Assembly (NCBI GenBank): GCA_902705865.1
Contig: CACSIO010000056.1
Coordinates: 62,001-126,000, forward strand
Source: BD1-7 clade bacterium
GTDB taxonomy: Bacteria > Pseudomonadota > Gammaproteobacteria > Pseudomonadales > DT-91
Direction of reading: 5' to 3'
Length of the DNA stretch: 64,000 nucleotides
Positions 16,895 to 26,112 of the stretch are shown piece by piece; the stretch's first letter is position 1; every line of letters starts with the position of its first letter. Made by a program: the position numbers and the translations under genes. A model generated the notes under the pieces. That model saw nothing but the letters and a program-made list of their open reading frames with translations, was not told the DNA's origin and did not search any database.

Positions 16895-17875
16895 CAACTC
16901 AACAGGGTGTAAGACGCGATGCATGCGGCCTGCGTAGTGGCGCACATAACGGATTGCCACATAAACCACGATGCCGGTTGCGATCATCAGCTCAACTTGC
17001 GCACCCTGTAAGATTTGCTCGGCTGCAGCTTGCGTCACTGCATGACCTTGCAGTAACTCCGCGGTTTTGAACAACGCAGTTGCGCTGATCACCATCGGGA
17101 AAGTAAATGCCGCGTACCCTGGGCTGAAAGGCAAGCGCAACAAACGGAAGAAGCCAACGTAGATCACCAGTGTCATCAATACTGCCAAGCCACCGAGGCA
17201 GGCAACCAGCAACAACGATGGAGCCTCAGCAATTTGTAGGTACGCTGCCAGGCACAAGCTTGAAGGCGCTGCCAATACCGCCAGTGTCGGTTTGCTGGTA
17301 TCCGGTACTGGGGCAGAAAACACCAAACGGTAAATCATCAGCGGCATCAGTACCAAGTAAGCCATCAGGGCAAAAGCCAACAACATTTGGGCAACCGGCG
17401 CGAGTGCGGGTGTCAGGTTAGTTAATGCGGCTACCGCCAAGCCAACCGGAGGTACAAACCAGCTCGGAAGCAAATGGTGTAAACGAAAATCCTGCGCCCG
17501 GTGATAGAAAAAACTCAGCATGAATGCCAGATGGAAAACCACCGCGGCGACCCATAAAGTTGCTGCTGCGTTGGCGGCGACCGGGTGCAAGGCGTTACTG
17601 ATCACCATCAGCGCCATTGAAAATGTCGGAATCACACTACCGACGACCGGGTGGGCCAGCTCTTCACGCAAAATAGCAGGGTAGCGAATAAATTTGATGG
17701 CCAGCAATAGCAGCAGTGCAGCAGCGATGGCTGCGCCCCATTGTTGTGTTGCAGCATCACCGGCGAGGTTATTCCAGCACCAGCCAAGGCTGGCTATCCC
17801 TAATGCCAATCCCGCCATTGGAGTTGGAGTGGCCTGAATAGCTGAGCGAAGCATGGCTTTTAGTGGAATTTGCAT
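16886..17875 (-). CDS. TDT-family transporter (TehA/SLAC1/Mae type)
   Basis: About 330 residues with roughly ten hydrophobic helices. The N-terminal segment 'TPTPMAGLALGIASLGW' is characteristic of the tellurite-resistance/dicarboxylate transporter family, a group of inner-membrane anion channels and transporters. Three in-frame starts exist (17908, 17893, 17875); the ATG at 17875 has GAGGGAG nine bases upstream and is chosen. The gene is divergent from a LysR regulator across an intergenic region containing an LTTR-type box, a classic LysR-target arrangement. Tellurite, sulfite and C4-dicarboxylate are all possible substrates; the sequence does not decide. Confidence 0.82.
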   Translation of the reverse strand: MQIPLKAMLRSAIQATPTPMAGLALGIASLGWCWNNLAGDAATQQWGAAIAAALLLLLAIKFIRYPAILREELAHPVVGSVIPTFSMALMVISNALHPVAANAAATLWVAAVVFHLAFMLSFFYHRAQDFRLHHLLPSWFVPPVGLAVAALTNLTPALAPVAQMLLAFALMAYLVLMPLMIYRLVFSAPVPDTSKPTLAVLAAPSSLCLAAYLQIAEAPSLLLVACLGGLAVLMTLVIYVGFFRLLRLPFSPGYAAFTFPMVISATALFKTAELLQGHAVTQAAAEQILQGAQVELMIATGIVVYVAIRYVRHYAGRMHRVLHPVELVA

Positions 17876-18011
17876 GGCCGGGTTCTCCCTCATTCTCAGT
17901 TGGGCCATAGGCCCAAGCTGTGTTGGCTGCTGATTAACAGCGCCGGTAAGTAGTGAATAGGGCTAGTCTAGGGTTGTGTCGTTGTTTGCGGTATCTAAAT
18001 AAACTTGTGAT

Positions 18012-18034
18012 ACTGTTAAGTAAAAATTAACAGT
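18012..18034. promoter_or_regulatory. LysR-type operator between TDT transporter and lysR gene
   Basis: Inverted repeat ACTGTTAA-N7-TTAACAGT with 8-bp perfect arms, containing the T-N11-A core expected of LysR-type regulators. It lies 34 bp before the regulator's ATG and about 140 bp before the transporter start, so one site could serve autoregulation and activation of the divergent gene. Confidence 0.6.
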
Positions 18035-18068
18035 GGATAAAACACTGCTATCAGCCGGAGTTTTCGAT

Positions 18069-18953
18069 ATGCAGACACACGTGGATGCCATCACGCTCAA
18101 ACAACTGCGAGCCTTCGTTGCCATCGCCCGATACGAAAATCTGGCACAAGCGGCAGAGGTGATGTTTGTGAGCCGTGCAGCGATGTCGCAAACATTGCAG
18201 GAGCTAGAAACCCGATTAGGGCGGCCGGTATTTGATCGCGTGAGAAAGCGATTAGTCATCAATGATAACGGTCGCCAACTATTGCCATTGGCCTCCGAGA
18301 TTATCGAACGCATGCAATCGTTGAACGGATTGTTCGACCAGCAAAAAGCCTCAGTTGCTCATTTGCGCCTCGGCGCCAGCCAAACGGTAGGTAGTTATTT
18401 ATTACCTGGCCAGCTCGCTAAATGGCAGTTAGCTGACGCACTGCCAGACATAACCATTCGCAACACCAGTGAGTTGGTTAGCATGGTTGAAAACTACGAG
18501 CTTGATATGGCATGGGTGGAGGGCGAAGTCGACAGGCCGATGATTCAAGCCGAGCCCTGTCACAGCGATCAGATGAGCATCATCTGCAGTGCTGGTGATG
18601 AACCTGCATCATCGGTTTCGCTATCGTCATTAGCTGATCAAGCCTGGATTGTGCGCGAGGCAGGCTCTGGCTCACGCCGGTTTTTTGAAACAGCTCTGCT
18701 GAGCCGATTACCGGATGCACATATATTGCTGTCGATGAATTCCAACGAAGCCGTTTTGAATGCAGTTGCCAGCGGATTAGGGTTGGGATTTTTGTCTGGG
18801 TTGAGTATCGCCGATGCATTAGCCGCTGGGCGTGTTGCAGTGGTGGATGTTGATGAGACGTTTGTTCGGCCCTTTTACCTCATCACTCATAAGCAGCGCT
18901 ATCACAGCGAGAGTCATGCCCGTTTAGCTGATTTGTTACATCTCTCATCTTAA
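18069..18953 (+). CDS. LysR-family transcriptional regulator
   Basis: About 294 residues. The N-terminal winged helix-turn-helix ('ITLKQLRAFVAIARYENLAQAAE' region through 'LETRLGRPVFDR') is textbook LysR, followed by a periplasmic-binding-protein-like effector domain of normal length. The ATG at 18069 is chosen because CCGGAG stands eight bases upstream; the open frame extends to a GTG at 18033, which would overlap the operator. The divergent TDT transporter is the obvious target. The effector is unknown. Confidence 0.9.
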   Translation: MQTHVDAITLKQLRAFVAIARYENLAQAAEVMFVSRAAMSQTLQELETRLGRPVFDRVRKRLVINDNGRQLLPLASEIIERMQSLNGLFDQQKASVAHLRLGASQTVGSYLLPGQLAKWQLADALPDITIRNTSELVSMVENYELDMAWVEGEVDRPMIQAEPCHSDQMSIICSAGDEPASSVSLSSLADQAWIVREAGSGSRRFFETALLSRLPDAHILLSMNSNEAVLNAVASGLGLGFLSGLSIADALAAGRVAVVDVDETFVRPFYLITHKQRYHSESHARLADLLHLSS

Positions 18954-18973
18954 TTTACATTTATGTAAATTAA
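18950..18973. repeat. 24-bp near-perfect palindrome at the lysR stop codon
   Basis: Arms of 11 bp (TTAATTTACAT and its complement) flank a 2-base centre, overlapping the TAA of the LysR gene. It is entirely AT-rich apart from the CA/TG steps and is followed by a short T-run. It could be an operator-type site or a weak terminator hairpin for lysR. The next gene begins 415 bp downstream. Confidence 0.5.
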
Positions 18974-19388
18974 ATTTTCACGTACAATGCCGTCGTTATC
19001 GCGACAGTAGTGCGCATTTTCGATGCGTATCGACGAGTGCTGTGCTTGACCGTTATTGCCGGTTTTTGCTCTCGCACGCTCGGTGTCAGGCAAACAGCAT
19101 AGGCGTGAACAAGACACTGTTGTGGTAATCCGCTGATGGCGGTATTTGTGTGTTTGGCAGCTGCTCGTTGCGTGTGCCCGAAAGGCAGACCGCAAGCGGT
19201 TTTGAATTGCATAATTCTAACATGTTGAGTATGAGGTTTGTCGGGGTGTGGTGAATATATTTTAGTTTCATGGAATACCCCACATTTTAATAATAGAGCT
19301 ATTTGAGTCATTGTGTGAATGTTAGATTGGAGTTAACTTCTGCGCGCCGTTAAAATCAGAAAAACCTAATCTAATCAGGGGATTAACC
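18954..19388. other. Intergenic region upstream of the first HAE3 exporter
   Basis: 435 bp without a convincing gene. Apart from the palindrome at its left edge, I see only a Shine-Dalgarno (AGGGG, 19377-19381) seven bases before the exporter's TTG codon. No clear sigma-70 promoter was identified. Confidence 0.5.
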
Positions 19389-21707
19389 TTGGAATCACCC
19401 ATTGTTCAAGCCATCATGAATCATGCTGGTAAAGGGATTCTATTCTCATTACTCGCCGTTATTATTATGGCTGCTGGTGTGTCGAGGTTCGACTTCGATG
19501 ATGATGCGCGTAATAACTTCCCACCTGATGATCCGTTCTTCCTGAAGTACAGTGAAATCGAAAATGAGTATGGTCAGATAGATTCCGCTCTTATGCTTTT
19601 GTCTGCGAAAGACGGTAGCATTTTTACGCGTAAGCACCTGCAGAGTGTGGCCTGGTTAACCGAAAAAAGCTGGGAGTTACCGCATTCGCGTCGTGTCGAT
19701 TCCATCGCCAACTATCAGCATACTTACAGTGATGATGACGAGTTGATCGTTGAAGCTGTGTTGGAAGCACCCGCTGATCTTACCGATGAGCAGATCGCCG
19801 AGTATCGAGATATTTTTGTTAATGAGCCGACGCTGGTTAACCGGTTAGTCAATCGCGGTGGCAGTGATGCGATCGTTAATGTGATGTTCAATCTATCACC
19901 GGAATCCCGCAAAAAAGATGAAATAGAAATCGATCAGGCTGTGCGCGCGTTGGTTGCTGAATTGCAGGTGATGAATCCGGATCTGGACGTCTATCTGAAC
20001 GGGCGTGTTATCAATAATACCGCTGTTGCTGGTGGTGCTTATGACGACATCAAATCGGTGATCCCGGTGATGTACCTGATTATCTATGGCTTGCTTGCCA
20101 TCTTATTACGCTCACTGGTGGCAGTTGTGGGTGTGTATTTATTAACGGTGATGTCGGTTGTGGCGTGTTTGGGTTTATCGAGCTGGTTTGGTATTACCAT
20201 AAGTTTGTTATCGTTAACGTCGATTAACGTGATTATTACCGTCTCGATGGCGCATTGTGTGCACATTCTGGTGAATTTTTTACAAACCTACCGTACCGGT
20301 GTTGATAAGAAAGAGGCGCTGAAGTCGAGTTTGCTGATCAACGTTAAACCTATCTTTCTGACGAGTTTGACGACGGCGATCGGGTTTCTCAGCATGAACT
20401 TTTCAGAAATGCCAACCGCCCAGGATCTAGGCAATATCACTGCCATTGGTGTGGTGATTGTATTTGTGTTGTCGCTATCGTTTTTGCCCGGTTACCTGTT
20501 GTTGTTACCGATCAACCGCAAGGCCAGCGGCGGTAACCACTATGCACAATGGATGGACCGATTTGCCGATATCGTTGTTGCCCGTAAAGGATCCATCTTT
20601 TTGGTTGTGTTGGCCGTCTCTGTTTTACTGCTGGCATTGGCGCCACGCAATATCATCAATGACCGGTTTACGGAAACGATTAAAGCCCCGCATGAATTCC
20701 GCACCTCAACGGATTACCTCGACCAGGAATTTGGTGGGCTGTATACGATTGAATACTCATTGAAAGCGGATGGCCCTGGCGGCATATCTGACCCGCAATA
20801 CCTGCAGCATCTGGATGATTTTACCGAGTTTTTACGTGCGCAGCCCGATGCTACCCAAGTGCAGAGTTACACCGATATTATCAAGCGTCTGAATCAGAAC
20901 ATGCACAATGATGACCCGGCGTTTTATCGCATTCCGGAATCACGAGAGTTGGCGGCTCAATACTTGTTGTTGTATGAGATGTCGTTGCCGTATGGCCTTG
21001 ATATGGATTTATCGATTAACAGCGATAAATCGGCAACACGCTTGATTGTTGGATACCCAACGCTTGATAGTCGCGATGTTTTTCGTCATGAACATGACAA
21101 TGCGCAATGGTTAGAGAAAAACGCCCCGGCTAGCATGTACCATCCGGGCGCGAGCCTCAGTGTAACTTGGGCACATCTTGGTGGACGGGCGATGGTATCC
21201 AGTATTGAAGGTGCCTTGCTGGCGCTATTCACCATCTCAGTGGTATTGGCGTTTGCGCTGCGATCTGCAAAATTCGGATTGATCAGTATGATCCCAAATC
21301 TGTTACCCGCAGGAATCGGTTTTGGTATCTGGGCGTTGTATGTCGGCGAGCTCGGTATGGCACACATGACGATTCTGGGGATCACCATCGGGATCGTTGT
21401 TGATGATACCGTTCACTTTCTGAGTAAGTATTTACATGCTCAGCGGCTGGGCAAAAGTACCGAAGATGCCGTAAGATTCGCATTCCACAGTGTCGGGCCG
21501 GCGTTATGGATCACCACACTGGTATTGGTGGCGGGGTTTTTGATGATGTCGACATCATCATTTAGGCCAAATAGTGATCTGGGTTTGATGGCTGCGGTTA
21601 TTTTAGTGGCGGCTTTGGTGTTGGATTTTCTCCTGTTGCCGCCGTTGTTAATGTTTATTGATCGCAAAACTAACAAGGCGCCTGTGGTAACTGCTGAAGC
21701 CGGATAA
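19389..21707 (+). CDS. RND-superfamily exporter, HAE3/MMPL type
   Basis: A 772-residue inner-membrane protein with two repeats of one helix, a large periplasmic loop and five clustered helices. Conserved transmembrane elements include 'GIVVDDTVHFLSKYLHA' in the second half. It belongs to the hydrophobe/amphiphile efflux-3 group related to MMPL and hopanoid/lipid exporters, which typically work as dimers without an AcrA-type partner. The start is probably TTG at 19389, supported by AGGGG seven bases upstream; the next ATG is at 19416. A PldB-like secreted lipase follows after 98 bp, suggesting a lipid-related role. A paralogue lies at 59679 in the same window. Confidence 0.88.
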   Translation: MESPIVQAIMNHAGKGILFSLLAVIIMAAGVSRFDFDDDARNNFPPDDPFFLKYSEIENEYGQIDSALMLLSAKDGSIFTRKHLQSVAWLTEKSWELPHSRRVDSIANYQHTYSDDDELIVEAVLEAPADLTDEQIAEYRDIFVNEPTLVNRLVNRGGSDAIVNVMFNLSPESRKKDEIEIDQAVRALVAELQVMNPDLDVYLNGRVINNTAVAGGAYDDIKSVIPVMYLIIYGLLAILLRSLVAVVGVYLLTVMSVVACLGLSSWFGITISLLSLTSINVIITVSMAHCVHILVNFLQTYRTGVDKKEALKSSLLINVKPIFLTSLTTAIGFLSMNFSEMPTAQDLGNITAIGVVIVFVLSLSFLPGYLLLLPINRKASGGNHYAQWMDRFADIVVARKGSIFLVVLAVSVLLLALAPRNIINDRFTETIKAPHEFRTSTDYLDQEFGGLYTIEYSLKADGPGGISDPQYLQHLDDFTEFLRAQPDATQVQSYTDIIKRLNQNMHNDDPAFYRIPESRELAAQYLLLYEMSLPYGLDMDLSINSDKSATRLIVGYPTLDSRDVFRHEHDNAQWLEKNAPASMYHPGASLSVTWAHLGGRAMVSSIEGALLALFTISVVLAFALRSAKFGLISMIPNLLPAGIGFGIWALYVGELGMAHMTILGITIGIVVDDTVHFLSKYLHAQRLGKSTEDAVRFAFHSVGPALWITTLVLVAGFLMMSTSSFRPNSDLGLMAAVILVAALVLDFLLLPPLLMFIDRKTNKAPVVTAEAG

Positions 21708-21805
21708 TGTGATTGGAACACGGCGCAATAAACGGCGATGGCGTTAGTATGATGTTGGATGCAGGCAACTGGGATGAGAATGTTGAGATGTATAAAGGGA
21801 ATATC

Positions 21806-23008
21806 ATGGAATTGAAAATCAGCCTGACACGTTTTACTACCTGTGTGCTGTTGACGTTATCGATGGCTGCAGCAGCGGATGTAGGCTCGGCAGAAGGCTC
21901 GGCCGAAGGCCATCAGCATCAGGCGCAACCGATCCAGCATCAAGCTCAACACCAGCATGGCACTAGCGACATTATGGTGTCTGGGCAGATTCAGGGTGTG
22001 GACGATGTGACGCTCAGTTATGTCGCCGCGCGCCACCATGATAGACGATTACGACCCGCGCTTTTAATCGTCAATGGGCGTACTGAAACTTGGTTGAAAT
22101 ACACGGATATCATCCAAGATTTCTATCATCAGGGGTTTAATGTTTATAGCTATGACCACCGTGGGCAGGGGCTATCCGGCCGGATGCAAACCGATAGCAC
22201 TAAAGGCTATGTTGCGGATTTTAGTAACTATACCAATGATCTAAATCGAATTTATCAGCAGGTGGTGAGTGAGCACGAAAGCGGGCCGGTGCTCGTTTTG
22301 ACCCATTCAATGGGTGGAGCGGTGTTGATTCGTTATCTTGAACAATACCCGAACCCTTTTCGGGCGGCAGCGCTGGTTTCGCCAATGGTTCAGCCGAATA
22401 CTGGATTGCCGTTTGGGCCATCATGCCTGGTTGCACGCGCGCAGCGTTGGCTTGCCAGCATAGCAGGCAGCGAATCCTATTATATGCCGTCACAGGGGCC
22501 GTGGAAGCCGAAGTCATTTGAAGGTAACCGCCTGACGCATTCTCGTCAGCACTACAATGCTTTTGTAACCCTCGAAATGGAGAACCCTCAGATTCGTTTG
22601 GGTGGTGTTACCTCTGGTTGGTTGGCTGCTGTGTGTGATGCTGAACCTGAATTAATGGGGCAAACTAACCGTATCTCTACCCCGTTAATGATTGTTCAGG
22701 CTGGTGCCGACAGCGTTGTATCCAATGACGCTCAGGATGCGTTTTGTAAAGAGCGCAACGCTCACAATGAGACCGTGTGTGTGGGTGGTAAACCAGTCGT
22801 TGTGCCTGGGGCCTATCACGAAATTCTGTTTGAGACACCGGAAAAACGTCAGCTTGGGCTTACCGCGATTACAGATTTCTTTAATCAGGAATTGCGCTCG
22901 CCTGTACGTCCGCAAGAACCACAAGGTGGTGGAATGACTGACGAGTACGGTAAGTCTGGCTCAGTACCGGTAGATCAAACTGACATGGCGGAACCAATGC
23001 CGCACTAA
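21806..23008 (+). CDS. Secreted alpha/beta hydrolase, PldB-like lysophospholipase/monoacylglycerol lipase
   Basis: About 400 residues from the ATG at 21806, which is preceded by AAGGGA. The upstream in-frame TTG at 21713 is less likely because the ATG opens a clean signal peptide ('MELKISLTRFTTCVLLTL...AAA'). The nucleophile elbow is THSMGG, an Asp lies in 'AGADSVV', and the His motif 'AYHEILFETPEKR' closely resembles the lysophospholipase L2 family. After the signal peptide is an odd Gln/His-rich segment (about residues 32-48). It is probably co-transcribed with the HAE3 exporter and acts in the periplasm or outside the cell on lipid esters. Exact substrate is unknown. Confidence 0.82.
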   Translation: MELKISLTRFTTCVLLTLSMAAAADVGSAEGSAEGHQHQAQPIQHQAQHQHGTSDIMVSGQIQGVDDVTLSYVAARHHDRRLRPALLIVNGRTETWLKYTDIIQDFYHQGFNVYSYDHRGQGLSGRMQTDSTKGYVADFSNYTNDLNRIYQQVVSEHESGPVLVLTHSMGGAVLIRYLEQYPNPFRAAALVSPMVQPNTGLPFGPSCLVARAQRWLASIAGSESYYMPSQGPWKPKSFEGNRLTHSRQHYNAFVTLEMENPQIRLGGVTSGWLAAVCDAEPELMGQTNRISTPLMIVQAGADSVVSNDAQDAFCKERNAHNETVCVGGKPVVVPGAYHEILFETPEKRQLGLTAITDFFNQELRSPVRPQEPQGGGMTDEYGKSGSVPVDQTDMAEPMPH

Positions 23009-23069
23009 TCAGGGCCTACCAGTACGTGCGTTAGTCTCTGAAATTACGCTCAGTATATGGCGCTCGCCG

Positions 23070-24677
23070 CTAGTGGTTTTTAGTCACTGTTTTCTCCACG
23101 TTTAAGCCTAAACGACGCGCTAATCGAGCAAGATTAGCGCGATCTGTTGTGAGTGCTCTCGCCGCGGCCGACCAATTCCCAGCGTTGTTTTCTAATGCCT
23201 GAAGGATCAACTGTCGCTGGAAGGTGTCTGTAACATCCCGCAGTTTGATTATTTCATTGTGGGTGGGTGCAGGTTGTGGAATATCTGCAGCTAACGGTAT
23301 CACGTTAGCTGCACCTGTCGGTTGCAAGTGCTCGATGTCTGCGGCATCAATGCTAACAATGGGGGCTTGCCCAGCACGGCTGCGTTGGTTGTCTGCACGG
23401 GCGCGAGCGAGCAGAGCTGCACGCCGAATAACATGTTCCAACTCTCGAACATTACCCGGCCAATCGTAGTTTTCCAGAATTGTTTGCGCAGGTTGGCCAA
23501 TCACCAAGCTGCTGATCCCTAAACTGCGGCGGATTTGTTCAGCAAAAAATCCTGATAGCAGTGTGATGTCGCCGATTCGATCACGAAGTGCCGGTACCGT
23601 TAAGGGAAACACGCTGAGTCGATGGTAGAGATCTGCACGAAATTCACCGTTAGTGACTTCATCTTGCAGATCGCGGTTGGTCGCTGCAATCACTCGAACA
23701 TCCACATGTTCTACCTGATCCTGACCAACAGGCTGGATCTCTTGGCTTTGCAGCGCACGCAGCAATTTGCTTTGCGCGTTTAGTGGCAGCTCGCCAATCT
23801 CATCAAGAAACAACGTTCCACCGTTAGCCAATGCAAATTTACCGGCGCGTGATTTATCGGCCCCGGTAAATGCGCCTTTGATGTGGCCAAATAATTCGCT
23901 CTCAACTAGTTGCTCAGGTAATGCGGCGCAGTTGACGTAGACCAGAGGGCCACCCGCGCGATTCGAACGCTGATGGAGTAGCCGTGCCACTAACTCTTTA
24001 CCAACGCCTGTCTCGCCTTGAATTAACACCGCGTAGTCTGAAGGTGCAACCAAGCTAATTTCGTTTTGCAGCTTTTCCATCAATGGGCTGTGCCCAATCA
24101 TTTCGCCGCCGTCTTTCTTTAGGCCTTCGTTGGTTAGTTCGGTAACAACAGCCTGTGTGTGGCGGTTGTGAGATTCTAATTGTTGAATCAGCACTGCCGT
24201 TTTGAGTGTTGCTGATGCCATCGCGGAAATAATGGCCAGAGTCCGTTCCGGAATCGCATCAAATGCTGACACCGTCAGGCTATCCAATGTCAGCACGCCG
24301 AATAGTTCATCGTTTTGGTACAGCGGTAACCCCATACAAGCATGTACATGCAGGCTGGCATGGTGGGCGATCATGCCGTCGTAAGGGTCAGGCAGCGGGC
24401 TATCGGATGGAAAGCAGACGGGCCCTGGTGAGCGACAAATATGTTGGAATCTTGGGTGGTCATCGATAACAAAACGACGCCCCATTGCTTCACTCGTTAG
24501 CCCTTGTTGTGCCAACGGGATCAGGATGTCGGCATCGGTTTTTAGCAGTACCACGGCGTCGCAGTTGATGGTTTTTCGAACATTGGTGAGCAGGCGCTCG
24601 AACCGATCTTCTTGTGTCAGGCTGTTAGCCAGATCAATGGCGAGCTCGATCAGGGTGCTGTCATTAACATTGGGCAT
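23070..24677 (-). CDS. norR: Nitric-oxide-responsive sigma-54 activator NorR (copy 1)
   Basis: A 535-residue enhancer-binding protein: N-terminal GAF domain (about 1-170), AAA+ domain with Walker A GETGVGKE near residue 219 and the sigma-54 loop GAFTGA, and a Fis-type helix-turn-helix at the C terminus. The residues that form the ferrous NO sensor in E. coli NorR are all present with a one-residue offset: Arg76, Arg82, Asp97, Asp100, Cys114 and Asp132. It is divergent from nnrS1-hmp, whose promoter region carries NorR-like sites and a -24/-12 element. Its role is to activate NO-detoxification genes when NO nitrosylates the GAF iron. Confidence 0.93.
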   Translation of the reverse strand: MPNVNDSTLIELAIDLANSLTQEDRFERLLTNVRKTINCDAVVLLKTDADILIPLAQQGLTSEAMGRRFVIDDHPRFQHICRSPGPVCFPSDSPLPDPYDGMIAHHASLHVHACMGLPLYQNDELFGVLTLDSLTVSAFDAIPERTLAIISAMASATLKTAVLIQQLESHNRHTQAVVTELTNEGLKKDGGEMIGHSPLMEKLQNEISLVAPSDYAVLIQGETGVGKELVARLLHQRSNRAGGPLVYVNCAALPEQLVESELFGHIKGAFTGADKSRAGKFALANGGTLFLDEIGELPLNAQSKLLRALQSQEIQPVGQDQVEHVDVRVIAATNRDLQDEVTNGEFRADLYHRLSVFPLTVPALRDRIGDITLLSGFFAEQIRRSLGISSLVIGQPAQTILENYDWPGNVRELEHVIRRAALLARARADNQRSRAGQAPIVSIDAADIEHLQPTGAANVIPLAADIPQPAPTHNEIIKLRDVTDTFQRQLILQALENNAGNWSAAARALTTDRANLARLARRLGLNVEKTVTKNH

Positions 24678-24703
24678 GGTGTTTACGGCGTTTTACAAGG
24701 TTT

Positions 24704-24758
24704 GTTAAAAAATAACATATCGGTCATTAAGACTCAAAAATGATTGAGTCATTATGAC
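24704..24758. promoter_or_regulatory. NorR-type enhancer sites upstream of nnrS1-hmp
   Basis: Two sites fit the NorR core GT-N7-AC with extended GTCA-N3-(T/A)GAC symmetry: 24723-24733 and 24748-24758, 25 bp apart. A third, A-rich element GTT-N7-AAC (24704-24716) lies further upstream. Centres fall 105, 87 and 62 bp before the GG of the -24 element. The same layout recurs at the norR2/nnrS2 locus. Confidence 0.65.
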
Positions 24759-24813
24759 TTGTTTGAAATGTAAAAATTTTATAACGTATTGATAAATAAA
24801 GAATAAAAATTAG

Positions 24814-24829
24814 TGGTATAGATATAGCT
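24814..24829 (+). promoter_or_regulatory. Sigma-54 (-24/-12) promoter of nnrS1-hmp
   Basis: TGG-N10-GCT: GG at 24815-24816 and GC at 24827-24828, with exactly the ten-base spacing sigma-54 requires. The CAC part of the -24 box is poorly matched. The predicted start near 24840 places the ATG at 24886, not the in-frame GTG at 24832, as the usable start codon. Confidence 0.55.
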
Positions 24830-24885
24830 AAGTGTCTGGTGACGTTAACGTATTTGCCGACTATGACAGGGAACAGGATCAACGT

Positions 24886-26100
24886 ATGTATTTGTCGATT
24901 GAAGGATCGCGCGTTCATCGGGTGCAAGACTGGCCGCTTTGGGAGCTGGCGTTTCGCCCTGGTTTTTTGCTGGCATCCGCTTGGTCAGTGGTGAGCCTGA
25001 CGCTTTGGGTGTTGTACCTGACGGTAGACCCGCTTTTTCTTGCCAGTAGCCCACTCAGTGCCTTGTTGTGGCATGTGCATGAGATGCTATTTGGTTTTGC
25101 TGCAACAGTTGCGATTAGCTTTCTTCTCACTGCGTCGCAAACGTGGACGGGTCAACGCAGCCTCCACGGTAAATGTTTGATAATGCTGACCTTGTTGTGG
25201 ATTGCGATCCGGGTTTGCCTGCTGTACCCGTCGGGTATCGCGATTATGTTGGCCATTTTGGCAACCTTTGCTTGGTGGGCGATCGCAATTGCGTCATTCA
25301 CCGTGCAGATAGAGGCAGCTAATAATTCTCGTAACCGGGTTTTTATACCGGTACTGGTTGCCATGATGCTGTTGGATATCGGCTTTTTACTGGCCGCAGT
25401 TTATAACGATATGGCCGCTGCGCTTATTCTAGCGCGTGCGTGTGTGCTGGTGATCGGCTTGCTGATTGGTTTAGTGGGTGGTCGGGTTATTCCGTTTTTT
25501 ACGCAACGTGCGATTCCTGGGTACGCTATTGATCCTTGGCCGGGGCTTGACGTTGCTGTCATGTTGGTAAGTATTTCGGGGGCTGTTGTTTTCGTTCTAA
25601 CCAACTTGATTGATTTGGGTTTGAATCCAGCTTGGCTAATGTTTGTTGCTGGCTTTTTGCATCTTGTGCGTCAGATGCACTGGTTGAAGCCAGGTGTCAT
25701 GGTTCAGGTGCTGAAAAACCCGTTACTTTGGTCATTGCATCTGGCGAACTTTGCATTGGGATTCGGGCTGTTGTTATTGGGTTTCAGCTACTTTCTCGCC
25801 AGCTTACCGTTCGCGATTGCGCTGCATTTAATAGCAGTTGGCAGTATTGGTGCAATGATTTTGTCGATGATGAGCCGGGTATCTCTTGGCCACACTGGGC
25901 GCCCGTTGAAGGTTTCACCGGTGATGGTATTTGCCTTTGTTGGCATATTTGTTGGAGCGCTTGTTCGTGCTGGTTTAGCTCTGGCAGGTCATGATCAAAA
26001 TGCTTGGGTAATCAGTGCGGGCTTTTGGATTATTGCCTTCGTTTGTTTCCTTATTGTTTACACACCTATTTTGTTTTCTCCCCGTTTGGGATCTCGATAA
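24886..26100 (+). CDS. nnrS: NnrS family membrane protein (copy 1)
   Basis: About 404 residues with around twelve hydrophobic helices. The N-terminal 'LWELAFRPGFLLASAWS', followed by 'WHVHEMLFGFAATVAISFLLTA', is diagnostic of NnrS, a haem- and copper-containing membrane protein tied to nitric-oxide tolerance. Conserved histidines occur in that HxHE motif. The ATG at 24886 is preceded by AGGA and is preferred over the GTG at 24832. It is followed 12 bp later by hmp, so the two form an NO-stress operon under NorR1 control. Confidence 0.9.
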   Translation: MYLSIEGSRVHRVQDWPLWELAFRPGFLLASAWSVVSLTLWVLYLTVDPLFLASSPLSALLWHVHEMLFGFAATVAISFLLTASQTWTGQRSLHGKCLIMLTLLWIAIRVCLLYPSGIAIMLAILATFAWWAIAIASFTVQIEAANNSRNRVFIPVLVAMMLLDIGFLLAAVYNDMAAALILARACVLVIGLLIGLVGGRVIPFFTQRAIPGYAIDPWPGLDVAVMLVSISGAVVFVLTNLIDLGLNPAWLMFVAGFLHLVRQMHWLKPGVMVQVLKNPLLWSLHLANFALGFGLLLLGFSYFLASLPFAIALHLIAVGSIGAMILSMMSRVSLGHTGRPLKVSPVMVFAFVGIFVGALVRAGLALAGHDQNAWVISAGFWIIAFVCFLIVYTPILFSPRLGSR

Positions 26101-26112
26101 TCAGGAGTTGTT

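Noticed and set aside
24832-24885. GTG at 24832 as the start of nnrS1
   Set aside because: It lies at or upstream of the predicted sigma-54 transcription start (about 24840), and the 18 extra residues do not match the NnrS N terminus; ATG 24886 has AGGA upstream.
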